From NCBI GenBank assembly GCA_963668605.1, contig OY764903.1, positions 5,580,001 through 5,644,000 of the forward strand: a stretch of DNA of 64,000 bases, written 5' to 3'. The notes under the pieces are model-generated. The model made no database searches, was not told where the DNA came from, and was given only the letters and a program-made list of their open reading frames with translations. Made by a program: the position numbers and the translations under genes. Each line of letters begins with the position of its first letter. Position 1 is the stretch's first letter. Shown one piece after another: positions 1 through 9,390 of this stretch. This DNA comes from G963668605 sp963668605. GTDB lineage: Bacteria > Acidobacteriota > Terriglobia > Bryobacterales > Bryobacteraceae.

Positions 1-685
1 GGCCGTACTCGGCCTGGTAGTTGCTGATCAGCACGCGAACCTCGGAAACCGCGCTCTGGCTCACCACCATCTTGTACTGCGAGCCGTTGCCCATGTCGGT
101 CATGGCGACGCCGTCTACCGTGACGTTGTTCGACGTGCTGCGGCTGCCCTGTACGTAGAAATTGGCGCCGCCGCCAATGTCGTCGTTGGTGCTGTCCATG
201 ACGACACCGGGAACCAGTTGGATCAAGTCCGTGACATTGCGCCCGCGCACCAACAGGTCTTCGATCTGCCGGCTGTCGACGAGGTCGCCGCGGTCGGCGC
301 CAACGGTCTGCACGGTCGCCGCCGATGCCGTGACTGTAATGGTCTCGCTGACCGCGCCGACTTCGAGTACGAGGCCGCCCACAGACAGGCGCTGCCCGGT
401 AGTCAGCACTACGCCCGACTCCTCAGTCATCTTGAAGCCCCGCTTGCCGGCGCGCACGTTATACTCTCCTGGCTCGAGTCCTCCGAACTGAAAGTTGCCA
501 CCCTCATCACCCGTAGTGGTACGAACCATGCCCGTGTCCGGACGCAGCAGCGTCACGTCGGCGCCGGCAACGACCGCGCCGGAGGAATCGGTGATAGTAC
601 CAGCGATTGACCCGGTGACAATTTGGCCGCTGGCGATGGAAAGGGACAGCAGGAGCAACGTACAGCGAAGAGCGAAAGTTCTCAT
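1..685 (-). CDS. TonB-dependent receptor, Oar-like, N-terminal part (cut by window edge)
   Basis: About 228 residues are visible and the frame stays open to the left edge. The start ATG (683-685) is preceded by GGAGGG eight bases upstream. A hydrophobic signal peptide ending near SIASGQ is followed by a carboxypeptidase-regulatory-like beta-sandwich (about residues 22-105, with GTITDSSGAVVAGADV) and the beginning of a plug domain (SRQIEDLLVRGRNVTDLIQLVPGV, then NNVTVDGVAM). This order is typical of the large acidobacterial outer-membrane receptors thought to import oligosaccharides or peptides. The beta-barrel lies outside the window, so the substrate cannot be judged. It reads in the same direction as rpsA but 235 bases separate them, so separate transcription is likely. 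Confidence 0.88.
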   Translation of the reverse strand, partial: MRTFALRCTLLLLSLSIASGQIVTGSIAGTITDSSGAVVAGADVTLLRPDTGMVRTTTGDEGGNFQFGGLEPGEYNVRAGKRGFKMTEESGVVLTTGQRLSVGGLVLEVGAVSETITVTASAATVQTVGADRGDLVDSRQIEDLLVRGRNVTDLIQLVPGVVMDSTNDDIGGGANFYVQGSRSTSNNVTVDGVAMTDMGNGSQYKMVVSQSAVSEVRVLISNYQAEYG

Positions 686-773
686 ACGAACTACCCTCCA
701 GGTCGTGTGCGAGTATGCGGGAAATCCTACTTGGATCCGCGTTAGCTGGCAGTATACTCCTGAACGAAGTGAA

Positions 774-806
774 ACGAGTTGGTCAAAAAACAACTCGTAC
801 TTTTTT
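774..806 (+). terminator. Stem-loop with T-tract, orphan terminator-like
   Basis: A perfect 8-bp stem (774-781 with 791-798, ACGAGTTG/CAACTCGT) is followed two bases later by six T residues. The T-tract is on the plus strand, yet no plus-strand gene is seen upstream; both flanking genes run on the minus strand. It may be a minus-strand processing or regulatory hairpin in the leader of the receptor gene instead. Confidence 0.4.
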
Positions 807-920
807 GAGTTGAGGCGGCGGGGCTGACGCGGACGCGCACTTCAATCGGGCGTAGAGCCCGGCGGACCCGGATGTTGCAGTGTTCTTGCGGTGGTCGAAA
901 CTTCTGTCGGCGCTTAGCGG

Positions 921-2612
921 CTAGCCTACCAATTCGATTTCGATCTTCTTGGCGGCCGCATCCAGCGAAACGATGCGGAAGCTGCAGATCTGGCCGGCGC
1001 GGAGGGCTTCTCCGCCGCTGCTGCCTTTGGAACCGCCGCTCTTCCAGCGCTGTGAGAGCATGGCTGTCAGCGAAGAGAGATCGCCAGCGGTGCGCTCTTC
1101 GGCGGCCGCCTTCTTTTCCTCGCGCCGAATGGCGCACCAGCAATAGACGCCGTCGCCCAACTCCACCTTGGCGCGGTTGCCGGAGACGTCGACCATGCGG
1201 CCGCTGACCACGTCGCCCGCTTTGTGCTCGGCGATATATTCATCTGAGCTGGTTGGTTCCAGTTGCTTCATGCCGAGGCGGATGCGGCGCTTGCCGCGCT
1301 CCATCTCGAGCACTTGCGCTTTGACCTTCTGGCCGACTTTGAGAATTTCGCTCGGATGCGTCAGACGCTTCTCGCGGCTGATGTCGCCGATGTGGATCAT
1401 GCCTTCGATGCCTTCGGCTAATTCGATGAAGGCGCCGAAACTCTGGAGACTTGTGACGGGCGCTTCCACAATGGTGCCCACGGCAAAATTCTTTTCCGCC
1501 TCCACCCAGGGGTCGCCCACAGCCTGTTTCAAGCCGAGTGCGATGCGCTTGTCCGCCGCGTTGACACTGAGGACAACGACTTCGACCACATCGCCGGGTT
1601 TCACGATCTCGCTGGGCTTAATCTGCTTCTTGCTCCAGGACATTTCGGAAACGTGGATCAGGCCGTCGACGCCCGGTTCCAGTTCCACGAATGCACCGAA
1701 GTCGGCCACACGCGAAACCTTACCGCGCACGCGATCGCCCTGTGTGAACTTCTCGGCCGCCAGCGCCCAGGGTTCCGGCGTGAGTTGCTTCATGCCGAGC
1801 GAAACCTTGTGCGTGCCCGCGTTGATCTTGAGGATCTTGACTTCGACCTCGTCGCCGGTTTTCAAAACGTCGGACGGCTTGCCGATGCGGTTCCAGGAAA
1901 TGTCGCCGACATGCAGCAATCCGTCGATACCGCCGAGGTCGATAAACGCGCCGAAGTCGGTCAGGTTGCGAACCTTGCCCTTCAGAACAGTACCTTCCTG
2001 CAGCGCGGCGAAGGCTTCCCGTTTTGCGGCTTTTTCTTCCTCTTCAAGAATGCAGCGGCGGTCGACGACAACGTCTTCCTCGGCGGTGTCGAGCTTGATG
2101 ACCTTGCATTGGATCTGCTGGCCGATCAGCTGTTCCATCTCAGCCTGGTCGCGCGTACCGCTGCGCGAAGCCGGCATGAAGGCGGGAACGCCGACATCGA
2201 CGCGGAAACCACCCTTCACCAATTCGTTGACCGTGCCCTGGATCGCCAGCTTTCCGGCGAAGGCGGCCTCGAGCGCCGACCAGTCCTTGGGCCGTTCCAC
2301 CCGAATGGTGGAGAGGACATATAGACCTTCCGAGTTGGTGCCGCCGAGCGTCACCAGCACCTTGTCGCCCTTCTGAATCGTCACCGTGCCGTCGGGAGCG
2401 CGGAAATCGACGACGGGCAGGACACCTTCCGTCTTACGACCGACGTCGACAAAGACAGACTCATCGGAAATCGCGATGACGACGCCTTGCAGGGCTTGCC
2501 CCCTGGGCGAGTTATGCTCTTGCTCGAACTGAAGGAGAATATCGGCAAAAGAGCTCTCCGAGGGCGAAACCTGGTCGTCGGGGACGGGGGCTGAAAGATT
2601 GGGGTTGTTCAT
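921..2612 (-). CDS. rpsA: 30S ribosomal protein S1
   Basis: A 563-residue protein made of six S1 (OB-fold) RNA-binding domains, matching the usual six-domain length. Domains 3, 4 and 5 are the most canonical, each with an FGAF[IV][DE]L core and an H[VI]G/SD/EMS strand (DFGAFIDL, DFGAFVEL, SFGAFIEL). It binds mRNA on the small ribosomal subunit and helps initiate translation. The sixth domain carries a charged, Gly/Ser-rich insertion. ATG at 2612 is preferred; an in-frame TTG at 2627 would add five residues. No gene lies close downstream on the strand. It is divergent from the histidine kinase gene, with 64 bases between the two starts. Confidence 0.95.
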   Translation of the reverse strand: MNNPNLSAPVPDDQVSPSESSFADILLQFEQEHNSPRGQALQGVVIAISDESVFVDVGRKTEGVLPVVDFRAPDGTVTIQKGDKVLVTLGGTNSEGLYVLSTIRVERPKDWSALEAAFAGKLAIQGTVNELVKGGFRVDVGVPAFMPASRSGTRDQAEMEQLIGQQIQCKVIKLDTAEEDVVVDRRCILEEEEKAAKREAFAALQEGTVLKGKVRNLTDFGAFIDLGGIDGLLHVGDISWNRIGKPSDVLKTGDEVEVKILKINAGTHKVSLGMKQLTPEPWALAAEKFTQGDRVRGKVSRVADFGAFVELEPGVDGLIHVSEMSWSKKQIKPSEIVKPGDVVEVVVLSVNAADKRIALGLKQAVGDPWVEAEKNFAVGTIVEAPVTSLQSFGAFIELAEGIEGMIHIGDISREKRLTHPSEILKVGQKVKAQVLEMERGKRRIRLGMKQLEPTSSDEYIAEHKAGDVVSGRMVDVSGNRAKVELGDGVYCWCAIRREEKKAAAEERTAGDLSSLTAMLSQRWKSGGSKGSSGGEALRAGQICSFRIVSLDAAAKKIEIELVG

Positions 2613-2676
2613 GCTACCGGGAACCAAATATTGAACTGATCCACCATTGTTGCATAAACACCGCTAAGATGGCTGC

Positions 2677-3906
2677 GTGAGTCCGCAAACGTCCCTACCC
2701 CATGCCTGGTCCCGGCTGCTACGTCCGGAAGATGCCGTTTGGATTCTGCTTTTTGGCGCGATGATCGTGTTCAGCCCGGATCCCAGCCCCGCCGAATATG
2801 TGTTTATTCCCTGCCTCGGGCTGCTTCAGATTCTGGAGGCGAAGATCCCGTTTTTCGCAACGCGGCGCGGCGTGCTGACTTCGATCGTCTTGAAGTTCGT
2901 GCTGGGCTACACGCTGGTGGGCTTCACCGGCGCGGTCAACAGCAACTACTACCTGGTATTCCTGTTGCCGGTGGTCACGGCGTCAACATCTTTCGGCCCG
3001 GCGGGCGCCACCGGCTTTATCCTGCTGGCCAGCGGAGCGTATCTCTCGTTCCTGCTGTTTATTGACTGGTCGCGTTACACAATTGAGGAGAGCGACATCA
3101 GCCGGCTGTGCTTGCGGCTCAGCTTCATCGCCCTCGTCGGCTACCTCACGCACCGGCTCGCCGAAGCCAGCCGCAAGGAGCAGCGCAAGTACGAGATCGC
3201 GGCAAGCCAGTTGCAGGAGGCCGAAGATACCGTGCGGCGCTCTGAGCGCCTGGCCGCGCTCGGCCAGCTTACCGCCGGGTTGGCCCACGAATTGCGCAAT
3301 CCACTCGGCACGATGAAGGCATCAGCGGAGATCCTGACCAAAAACCTCCCGGCCGAGAACGCGCTGGCGCTTGAGATGGCCGGTTTCATCTCGACCGAGG
3401 TGGACCGCACGAACTCGCTGATCACGCGCTTCCTTGAGTTTGCGCGACCCACGCCGTTGCGCTTGAAAGCGACGGATCTCGGCGAGGTGATCGACCGTGC
3501 GATCGCGCAACTCGAACGCCTGCGCCCCGGCGTGGCGGCCAACATTTATAAGAATTATTCGCCCGACATCCGGCCTTTCCCGATAGACGGCGAGATCATC
3601 GAACGCGTGGTCTATAACCTGCTGCTCAACGCTGTGCAGGCCACGCCGTCCGGAGGCGCGATCACGGTGAAAACGCGCCAGGCCGGAGGCGCCGCTGAGA
3701 TCAGCGTGATTGACCGCGGTTCGGGCATTGAGCCCAAGCATCTCGAAAACATTTTTAACCCATTCTTCACGACGAAACCCGACGGCGTCGGGCTCGGCCT
3801 TGCGATTGTTTCGAAGCTGGTCGACGAGCACGGCGGCGAGATCGCGGTCGAGAGCGAGGCGGGCAAGGGCGCCATCTTTATCGTGCGGCTTCCGATTGCG
3901 GAATAA
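2677..3906 (+). CDS. Membrane sensor histidine kinase (NtrB/AtoS-like)
   Basis: A 409-residue kinase with a GTG start. Residues about 18-165 are strongly hydrophobic and should form five or six membrane helices without a large periplasmic domain. A short linker leads to the HisKA dimerisation helix with phospho-acceptor His204 (GLAHELRNPLG), then a HATPase domain with N box (NLLLNAVQATP), G1 box (DRGSGIEP), F box (NPFFTTKPDG) and G2 box (GVGLGLAIV). Its stop overlaps the response-regulator start by one base (TAATG), so the two are translationally coupled and form a two-component pair. The signal is unknown; the multi-helix sensor suggests something sensed in or at the membrane. Confidence 0.93.
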   Translation: MSPQTSLPHAWSRLLRPEDAVWILLFGAMIVFSPDPSPAEYVFIPCLGLLQILEAKIPFFATRRGVLTSIVLKFVLGYTLVGFTGAVNSNYYLVFLLPVVTASTSFGPAGATGFILLASGAYLSFLLFIDWSRYTIEESDISRLCLRLSFIALVGYLTHRLAEASRKEQRKYEIAASQLQEAEDTVRRSERLAALGQLTAGLAHELRNPLGTMKASAEILTKNLPAENALALEMAGFISTEVDRTNSLITRFLEFARPTPLRLKATDLGEVIDRAIAQLERLRPGVAANIYKNYSPDIRPFPIDGEIIERVVYNLLLNAVQATPSGGAITVKTRQAGGAAEISVIDRGSGIEPKHLENIFNPFFTTKPDGVGLGLAIVSKLVDEHGGEIAVESEAGKGAIFIVRLPIAE

Positions 3907-5273
3907 TGAAACCGGAGACCATGAAATCTCGAATCCTCGTGGTGGAAGACGAAGACAAGCTGCGCCGCGTGTTGGAGCTGCAACTGCACTCTTCCGGCTT
4001 CGACGTAGAGCAGGCGCGCAGCGCCGAGGAGGCGCTGCCGCGCACCGAACGCGCCGACCTCGTGCTGACCGATCTGCGCCTGCCAGGTATGGACGGCCTG
4101 GAACTGCTCGCACACATTCACCGCCAGAATCCACAAGCCCCGGTGATCGTGATGACCGCCTTCGGCACCATCGAGAACGCGGTGGAAGCGATGAAGGCCG
4201 GCGCCGCCGACTTTCTGCTGAAGCCGTTCTCACTTGACCACCTGATGACCGTCGTCAACAAGGCGCTCGAAGTTCGAGCGCTGCGTGACGAGAACCGCAT
4301 GCTCAGGGAAGAACTCGGCCAGCGCTATGAGTTCGCCAACATCGTCGGGCGTAGTCCGGCCATGCAGGAGATTTTCGGCACTATCCTGCGCGTGGCGCCA
4401 TCGCGCGCCACCGTGCTGCTGTGCGGGGAGAGCGGCGTCGGCAAGGATCTGATCGCACGCGCCATCCATTTCCATTCGCCGCGCAAGGACCGGCCGTTCG
4501 TCAAAATCAACTGCACGGCGATTCCGGAAAACCTGATGGAGAGCGAATTGTTCGGCTATGAGAAAGGCGCCTTCACCGGCGCCGCTACAGCCAAGCCCGG
4601 CAAGTTTGAGCAGGCCGACACTGGCACCGTGTTTCTCGACGAGATCGGCGATGTGCCGGCCTCGGTCCAGGTAAAATTGCTGCGAATTTTGCAGGAGCGC
4701 GAGTTCGAGCGGCTGGGCAGCAACAAGACGCAGAAAATCGATATCCGCGTGCTGGCCGCCACCAACGTGGACTTGCGCGCCGCGCTCGAGCAGGGCACGT
4801 TTCGTGAGGACCTCTATTACCGGCTCAATGTGGTGCCCATCAATATACCGCCGCTGCGCGAGCGTAAAGCCGATATTCCATTTCTAGCCGAACACTTCGT
4901 ACAGAAGCTGGGACCGGATCTGCGCGGCGCCGAGTGCAGCATCACGGAGGCTGCCATCCAGAGACTGGTCGACTGCGCGTGGCCGGGCAATGTGCGTCAA
5001 CTCGAAAACGTGATTGAGCGCAGTCTCGTACTGAGCGCCGGCACGGAACTGCAAGCGACGGATATTAAACTGGATGGGACACCGCACTCCAACCACTCGG
5101 AGGATGCGAATTTCCTTCCGCCCGGCTACACGTTGGACCAGTATGAACAAGCCATCCTGCGGGAGGCGTTGAGCCGCGCCAACGGCAATAAGAGTCAGGC
5201 AGCGCGTTTGCTGGGATTGAGCCGCAACGCATTACGCTACAGGCTCTCGCAAATCGGCCTCGACAATTCCTGA
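3906..5273 (+). CDS. Sigma-54-dependent response regulator, NtrC family
   Basis: A 455-residue activator with three parts. The receiver domain (about 1-125) has the acidic pocket VVEDEDK and phospho-acceptor Asp56 (LTDLRLPGMDG). The AAA+ ATPase domain (about 145-385) has Walker A GESGVGKD and the GAFTGA loop at residues 221-226 that contacts sigma-54. A Fis-type helix-turn-helix closes the C terminus (NKSQAARLLGLSRNALRYRL). It should bind upstream of -24/-12 promoters and open them when phosphorylated by the kinase encoded just before it. An alternative ATG at 3921 would drop five residues. Target genes are not evident nearby. Confidence 0.95.
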   Translation: MKPETMKSRILVVEDEDKLRRVLELQLHSSGFDVEQARSAEEALPRTERADLVLTDLRLPGMDGLELLAHIHRQNPQAPVIVMTAFGTIENAVEAMKAGAADFLLKPFSLDHLMTVVNKALEVRALRDENRMLREELGQRYEFANIVGRSPAMQEIFGTILRVAPSRATVLLCGESGVGKDLIARAIHFHSPRKDRPFVKINCTAIPENLMESELFGYEKGAFTGAATAKPGKFEQADTGTVFLDEIGDVPASVQVKLLRILQEREFERLGSNKTQKIDIRVLAATNVDLRAALEQGTFREDLYYRLNVVPINIPPLRERKADIPFLAEHFVQKLGPDLRGAECSITEAAIQRLVDCAWPGNVRQLENVIERSLVLSAGTELQATDIKLDGTPHSNHSEDANFLPPGYTLDQYEQAILREALSRANGNKSQAARLLGLSRNALRYRLSQIGLDNS

Positions 5274-5290
5274 TGTCACTGAACACAAAA

Positions 5291-5337
5291 AAGCCTCCGG
5301 TCGTCGCCGCTTTTTGAGTGGCAACGACCGGAGGCTT
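5291..5337 (-). terminator. Strong rho-independent-type terminator
   Basis: An 18-bp stem (5291-5308 with 5320-5337) with one mismatch encloses an 11-base loop; the outer 14 bp are perfect (AAGCCTCCGGTCGT). On the minus strand the stem is followed by a run of six T (complement of 5287-5292), so it ends the minus-strand secreted-protein gene. It also lies 17 bases after the plus-strand NtrC-type gene and may block read-through from that side. Confidence 0.75.
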
Positions 5338-5361
5338 GGACGGCCGATTGCGGCCTACTTC

Positions 5362-6930
5362 CTACTGGTTGAGGCGCACCAGCACGCCAGACTGAGTGAC
5401 TGCTTCACCGACCTGCACGGTGACCGTACCGGACTCGGCGCCGTCGGCCAGCGCTTCCGCCGGAATCTTCAACTTCACGGCCAAGCGTCCCGGCTTTCCG
5501 GCAACGGGTTCCGTCGAGAGCACCTCGGCCGGGTGACCCGCGATGCGCGCGCTGAGGGCCGCTCCCGACTCGCCAGCGCCCGTCATCTGGACGGTTACCG
5601 TGCCCGATTCAGAACCTAGAGTCTCGGCGTTTCCGCGGCCGAAGAAGTCGTTCGCGAACAGAGCGGGGCTCGCCGCAACGACATTCAGTGTGACCGGTTC
5701 GCTGCGGCGTCCCAGGTCGTCGACGACCACGGAGAGCGAATTCGCACCCGCCGCGGAAGCTGGCGCCTCGATCTCCAAATAGTCGCCGGTCATCCCAACC
5801 ACGGGCACCGCGACATCGTCCACCAGGACCTGGGCCATCTTGCTGAAGCCCTGGCCAAAGATCTGGATCAACGAGCCCGGCGCCACCGCTCCGGAGTCAT
5901 GACTGGCCGCGTTGAGCACGGCGGCGATAACCGGGGCGGCGGATGCGGCACGAACAGTCGAGGCTGCTCCGCTCTGGTCGAGAAGAGTCGGGACGGGCTG
6001 GAGATAGCCATCAATGCCGAGAGAGATACCCCAACCCATCGCCAGGAGTGCATCGTGTTCCGCCTTCAAGGCGTAATGGTAAATCGGGTAGGCTGTCGGT
6101 CCGGCGGTAAACTGCAGCCGGAATGTCGGATAAGAGCCAGGCACCTGTCCCGAGAGCAGGAACGAGTCGATTCCTTCGCCCAAATTCAAGTTGCGGATGC
6201 GCACCGCCGTTTTGTACTCTTCGCGATCGCGCGTCCAATAGTGGAAGATCGGCGCTCCATTCTGCGGGAAGTACAGGACGCGATAGAACGGAAGTGTCGG
6301 AATGGCGTTCACAACGGTGGGCTGGTTGTAGGCCATGCCGGGCACCGGATCTTCAGGCTGGAGCCCGCGGACGACCAGCGTGTCTCGCTCGTTCTTGCTT
6401 GCCGTGAAGAAGTGAGCGAAGTTCACCGGGTTGTAAAGACGGTAGCGCGCAATCAGAATCGGGTTCGGCGCTTCCGGAACCCATAACCCCAAACACGACT
6501 GGTCTTCGCCCGCACCCAACGTGTCCTTGGCATAGGTGCAGACCGCCTTACGTGGCTCCCTACCGCCGGCTGTCCCAAAGCCGGGAGTGAAGGTCAGCGC
6601 ATAATTGACGGTAAGCACATTGCCGTTTCCAAGATATGACGATGCCGCCCCGTTCAAAATGCAGGCGCTATTTTGGAGCGAACTGCCGAACCCGATCGTG
6701 ATCGGTCCGAGCCAAGTGGTGCCGAGATCATCGAGCAGGTAGAACTGCCCGACCTGCGGACGGTACTCGACAATGCAGGCGTTGGCCACCCCGGCATAAG
6801 ATTCATAGAACCGGATGGAGGCCTTCGCTATGTCGGTATAGCCGTTGTCGTCATTGAATGTAGCGGTGAAGATCTGGGCGCCGCCGGAGCCCTGGAACGG
6901 CGAAAGTTCGACCGAGTACGGCGGCGCATT
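5362..6930 (-). repeat. Duplicated C-terminal module, copy 1
   Basis: Codes for the segment from NAPPYSVELSPFQG to the stop. It aligns from end to end with 7834-9390 in the same orientation, with many identical blocks such as GREPRKAVC, YAKD, GAGEDQSCLGLW, FPQNGAPIFHYWTRDREEYK and IRNLNLGEGIDSFLLSGQ. The upstream parts of the two genes are unrelated, so a module rather than a whole gene was duplicated or exchanged. Confidence 0.85.
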
Positions 6931-7692
6931 GCCCGCGACCGTGCCGATATTCAGCGTCACGCTGATCGTCTGCGGCGAGTTATTCGCGCCTGCCGCGACG
7001 ACGGTCATAGATCCATAGAATACGCCCGGATACAGTCCGGCCGGATTCGCTGTCACATTCAGAATCGTCGGCGTCGTGCCGACGGACTGGCTCACGCTGA
7101 GCCATGTGGTATTGCTCGAGATCGCAAAGCTCAGCACAGATCCGGAACTGCCGATCGAAAACTGCTGCGTCGAGGTGCCCGAAGACGTGTTCAATACCGA
7201 GAACGTCAAAGCCGTCGAGGAGAACGTCAGCGACGAATTCGACAGCAGCGAACTGACCAGAATGCTAGTAGGAAAACCCTTCGCCAGGACGTCGGACGTA
7301 CCGAGCACGACCACATTGTTCGAGCCGTCCCGCAAGGAGATGGTGGTCAGCGTCCAGGTTCCGGCTTCGGCATTCTGAGGAATCGTGATCACGGCCTGGT
7401 AATTCCCATCCGTGGGCGTTCCACTAATTGGAAGCTGCCGGATGGTGGCCCCGGGATTTAGCAATCCGGACGGGCTTTGGAATTGCACGAAGCCGGACGA
7501 AAATCCCGCCTGATTGTCCGTGATATGGAGATCTACAACGACCTGTGCCGGGCTAGACGTCACGGTCACAGAGGATGGCGTGAAACTCAAGCCCGCCAGT
7601 ACCGGTGGGGTCGTGTCCGTGGCGGCAAGGCCGCGGCTGCCGAGGGCGAAAAACACAAGGGCGAAACTAAGTATCCAGTTGCAGAGTCGCAT
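5362..7692 (-). CDS. Secreted multidomain protein: BACON-like, DUF5648-like and Solibacter C-terminal domain
   Basis: A 776-residue secreted protein. The ATG at 7692 is chosen because it begins a clear signal peptide (MRLCNWILSFALVFFALG) with a purine-rich AAAGGGG about 10 bases upstream; an open frame continues further upstream but codes nothing recognisable. Domains in order: an Ig-like region opening with DTTPPVLAGLSFTP; a BACON-like beta-sandwich around NTTWLSVSQSVGTTP; a region with a DUF5648-like repeat (RYRLYNPVNFAHFFTASKNE, later FHYWTRDREEY and PIYHYAL); and a C-terminal IPT/TIG-like domain (VLNAASHDSGAVAPGSLIQI) resembling TIGR03437. Probably cell-surface or extracellular binding. 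No catalytic residues are recognisable. Its last 520 or so residues are a paralogue of the end of the next gene. Confidence 0.85.
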   Translation of the reverse strand: MRLCNWILSFALVFFALGSRGLAATDTTPPVLAGLSFTPSSVTVTSSPAQVVVDLHITDNQAGFSSGFVQFQSPSGLLNPGATIRQLPISGTPTDGNYQAVITIPQNAEAGTWTLTTISLRDGSNNVVVLGTSDVLAKGFPTSILVSSLLSNSSLTFSSTALTFSVLNTSSGTSTQQFSIGSSGSVLSFAISSNTTWLSVSQSVGTTPTILNVTANPAGLYPGVFYGSMTVVAAGANNSPQTISVTLNIGTVAGNAPPYSVELSPFQGSGGAQIFTATFNDDNGYTDIAKASIRFYESYAGVANACIVEYRPQVGQFYLLDDLGTTWLGPITIGFGSSLQNSACILNGAASSYLGNGNVLTVNYALTFTPGFGTAGGREPRKAVCTYAKDTLGAGEDQSCLGLWVPEAPNPILIARYRLYNPVNFAHFFTASKNERDTLVVRGLQPEDPVPGMAYNQPTVVNAIPTLPFYRVLYFPQNGAPIFHYWTRDREEYKTAVRIRNLNLGEGIDSFLLSGQVPGSYPTFRLQFTAGPTAYPIYHYALKAEHDALLAMGWGISLGIDGYLQPVPTLLDQSGAASTVRAASAAPVIAAVLNAASHDSGAVAPGSLIQIFGQGFSKMAQVLVDDVAVPVVGMTGDYLEIEAPASAAGANSLSVVVDDLGRRSEPVTLNVVAASPALFANDFFGRGNAETLGSESGTVTVQMTGAGESGAALSARIAGHPAEVLSTEPVAGKPGRLAVKLKIPAEALADGAESGTVTVQVGEAVTQSGVLVRLNQ

Positions 7693-7778
7693 GTCGATAA
7701 TATACCCCTTTTTGAAAGCTAAAGATTGGCATTTTTGTAAACGGCGCTCTTCGCGCCTAACTGGCAAGGCAGCAGCAG

Positions 7779-7822
7779 ATACAGAAAGGCTCGCCCGCAT
7801 GATCCGGACGGGCCTTTCCTGT
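7779..7822 (-). terminator. Possible terminator hairpin after the NHL-repeat gene
   Basis: On the minus strand, AAGGCCCGTCCG can pair with CGGGCGAGCCTT across an eight-base loop, giving a 12-bp stem with one mismatch and one G-T pair. It begins just after the stop of the NHL-repeat gene. The following sequence is only weakly T-rich, so the call is tentative. Confidence 0.4.
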
Positions 7823-7833
7823 GCGCACCGTGC

Positions 7834-9390
7834 CTACTTCAACCGGATCAGCACGCCGGGTTGTGTCACCGCTTCGCCGATCTGCACGCTGACGGTGCCC
7901 GACTCCGCGTCTTGTGCCAGCGCCTCCGGCGGAACTCTCAGTTTCACAGCGAACCGGCCCGCCTGGCCCGTAACCGGCTCAACCGAGAGAACCTCGGCCG
8001 GATGTCCGGCGATGCGCGCCTCGACTGGCAGTCGCAGATCGCCCGCGCCCGTCAGTTGCAGCGTAACCGTTCCCGATTCGGAATCGAGCGTATCGGCCAA
8101 ACCGCGGCCAAGGAAGTCCTTGACAAACACAGCCGGATTGGTGGCTGTCAACTGCAGCGTCATGACTTCGGTGCGCTGGCCGAGATCGTCCACCAACACC
8201 GCGATGCTATCCTTGCCCGCGGCCGATTCCGGCACGACTACTTCGATGTAGCGCTCCGTCATCGCGAGCGCCGGCACGGCCTGACCGTCAATCAGTACTT
8301 GCGCCAACTTGCTGAACCCGCTGCCGTAGACCCGGACCAACTGCCCAGGAGCTACGGCGCCGCTTTCGTGGCTGGCCGCATTCAACACGGCGCCGATCGC
8401 GGGACCCGCCGTCTGCGGCTTCAGCGCGCTACGCAGCGATCCGGGCAGCGGCACGGGCTGCAGGTATCCATCCACACCCAGCGAAACGCCCCAACCCAAC
8501 GCGATCAGAGCATCGGTCTCTGCTTGCAGCGCGTAGTGATAAATCGGGTATGCCGTCGGTCCTGCGGTAAAGCGCAGGCGGTAGGTCGGATAGGTACCCG
8601 GCGCCTGGCCGGAGAGCAGGAACGAGTCGATGCCTTCGCCCAGGTTCAGGTTGCGGATGCGCACCGCAGCTTTATATTCCTCGCGGTCGCGCGTCCAGTA
8701 ATGGAAGATCGGCGCGCCGTTCTGCGGGAAGAACAGGATGCGATAGAACGGATGCGTCGAAATGCCGCTGATGGTGGCAGGTTGATTGTAGGCCATGCCC
8801 GGCGGCGGATCCTCCGGCGTGAAGCCGCGCGTGACCAGCACGTCACGTTCATTCTGGCTAGCCGTGAAGAAGTGCGCGAAGTTAGCCGGGTTGTAAAGGC
8901 GGTAGCGGGAGATCAGGGACGGCGAAGCCGTTTCCGGAATCCACAGGCCGAGACAGGATTGATCCTCGCCGGCGCCCACCGCATCCTTGGCGTAGAGACA
9001 CACGGCCTTGCGCGGCTCTCGGCCGCCGGCCGAGCCGAACGCGGGCTTAAAGGTCACCGCGAAGTTGACGGTCAGCGTGTTGCCTGTGCCGCTGAACGAC
9101 GATGTCTGCGCGTTGACCGAACACGCGCTGTTTTGCAGTGGAGTGGCCGAACCGAGCGTCACCGCGGGCAACCAGTTGACGCCTGCATCGTCGAGCAGCG
9201 TTAGCTGGCTGGTAGGCGGACGAAACTCGATGATACAAGCGTTCGGCAGGCCCGCATAAGATTCATAGAAGCGGATAGAAGCCTTGGCTATGTCGGTCCA
9301 ACCGTTGTTATCGTTGTAAGTGCCCGTAAAGATCTGAGTAACTCCAGCACCCTGGAACGGGGACAATTCAACCGCGTATGGCGGAGCATT
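7834..9390 (-). repeat. Duplicated C-terminal module, copy 2
   Basis: Codes for the segment from NAPPYAVELSPFQG to the stop and is the paralogue of 5362-6930 (same strand). Differences are mostly single substitutions, and the two copies are within 30 bases of the same length, as expected after a tandem duplication followed by divergence. Confidence 0.85.

Noticed and set aside
7861..9204. Plus-strand open frame of 447 codons opposite the NHL-repeat gene
   Set aside because: Antisense to a conserved duplicated module; Arg/Ala/Gln-rich with no domain.
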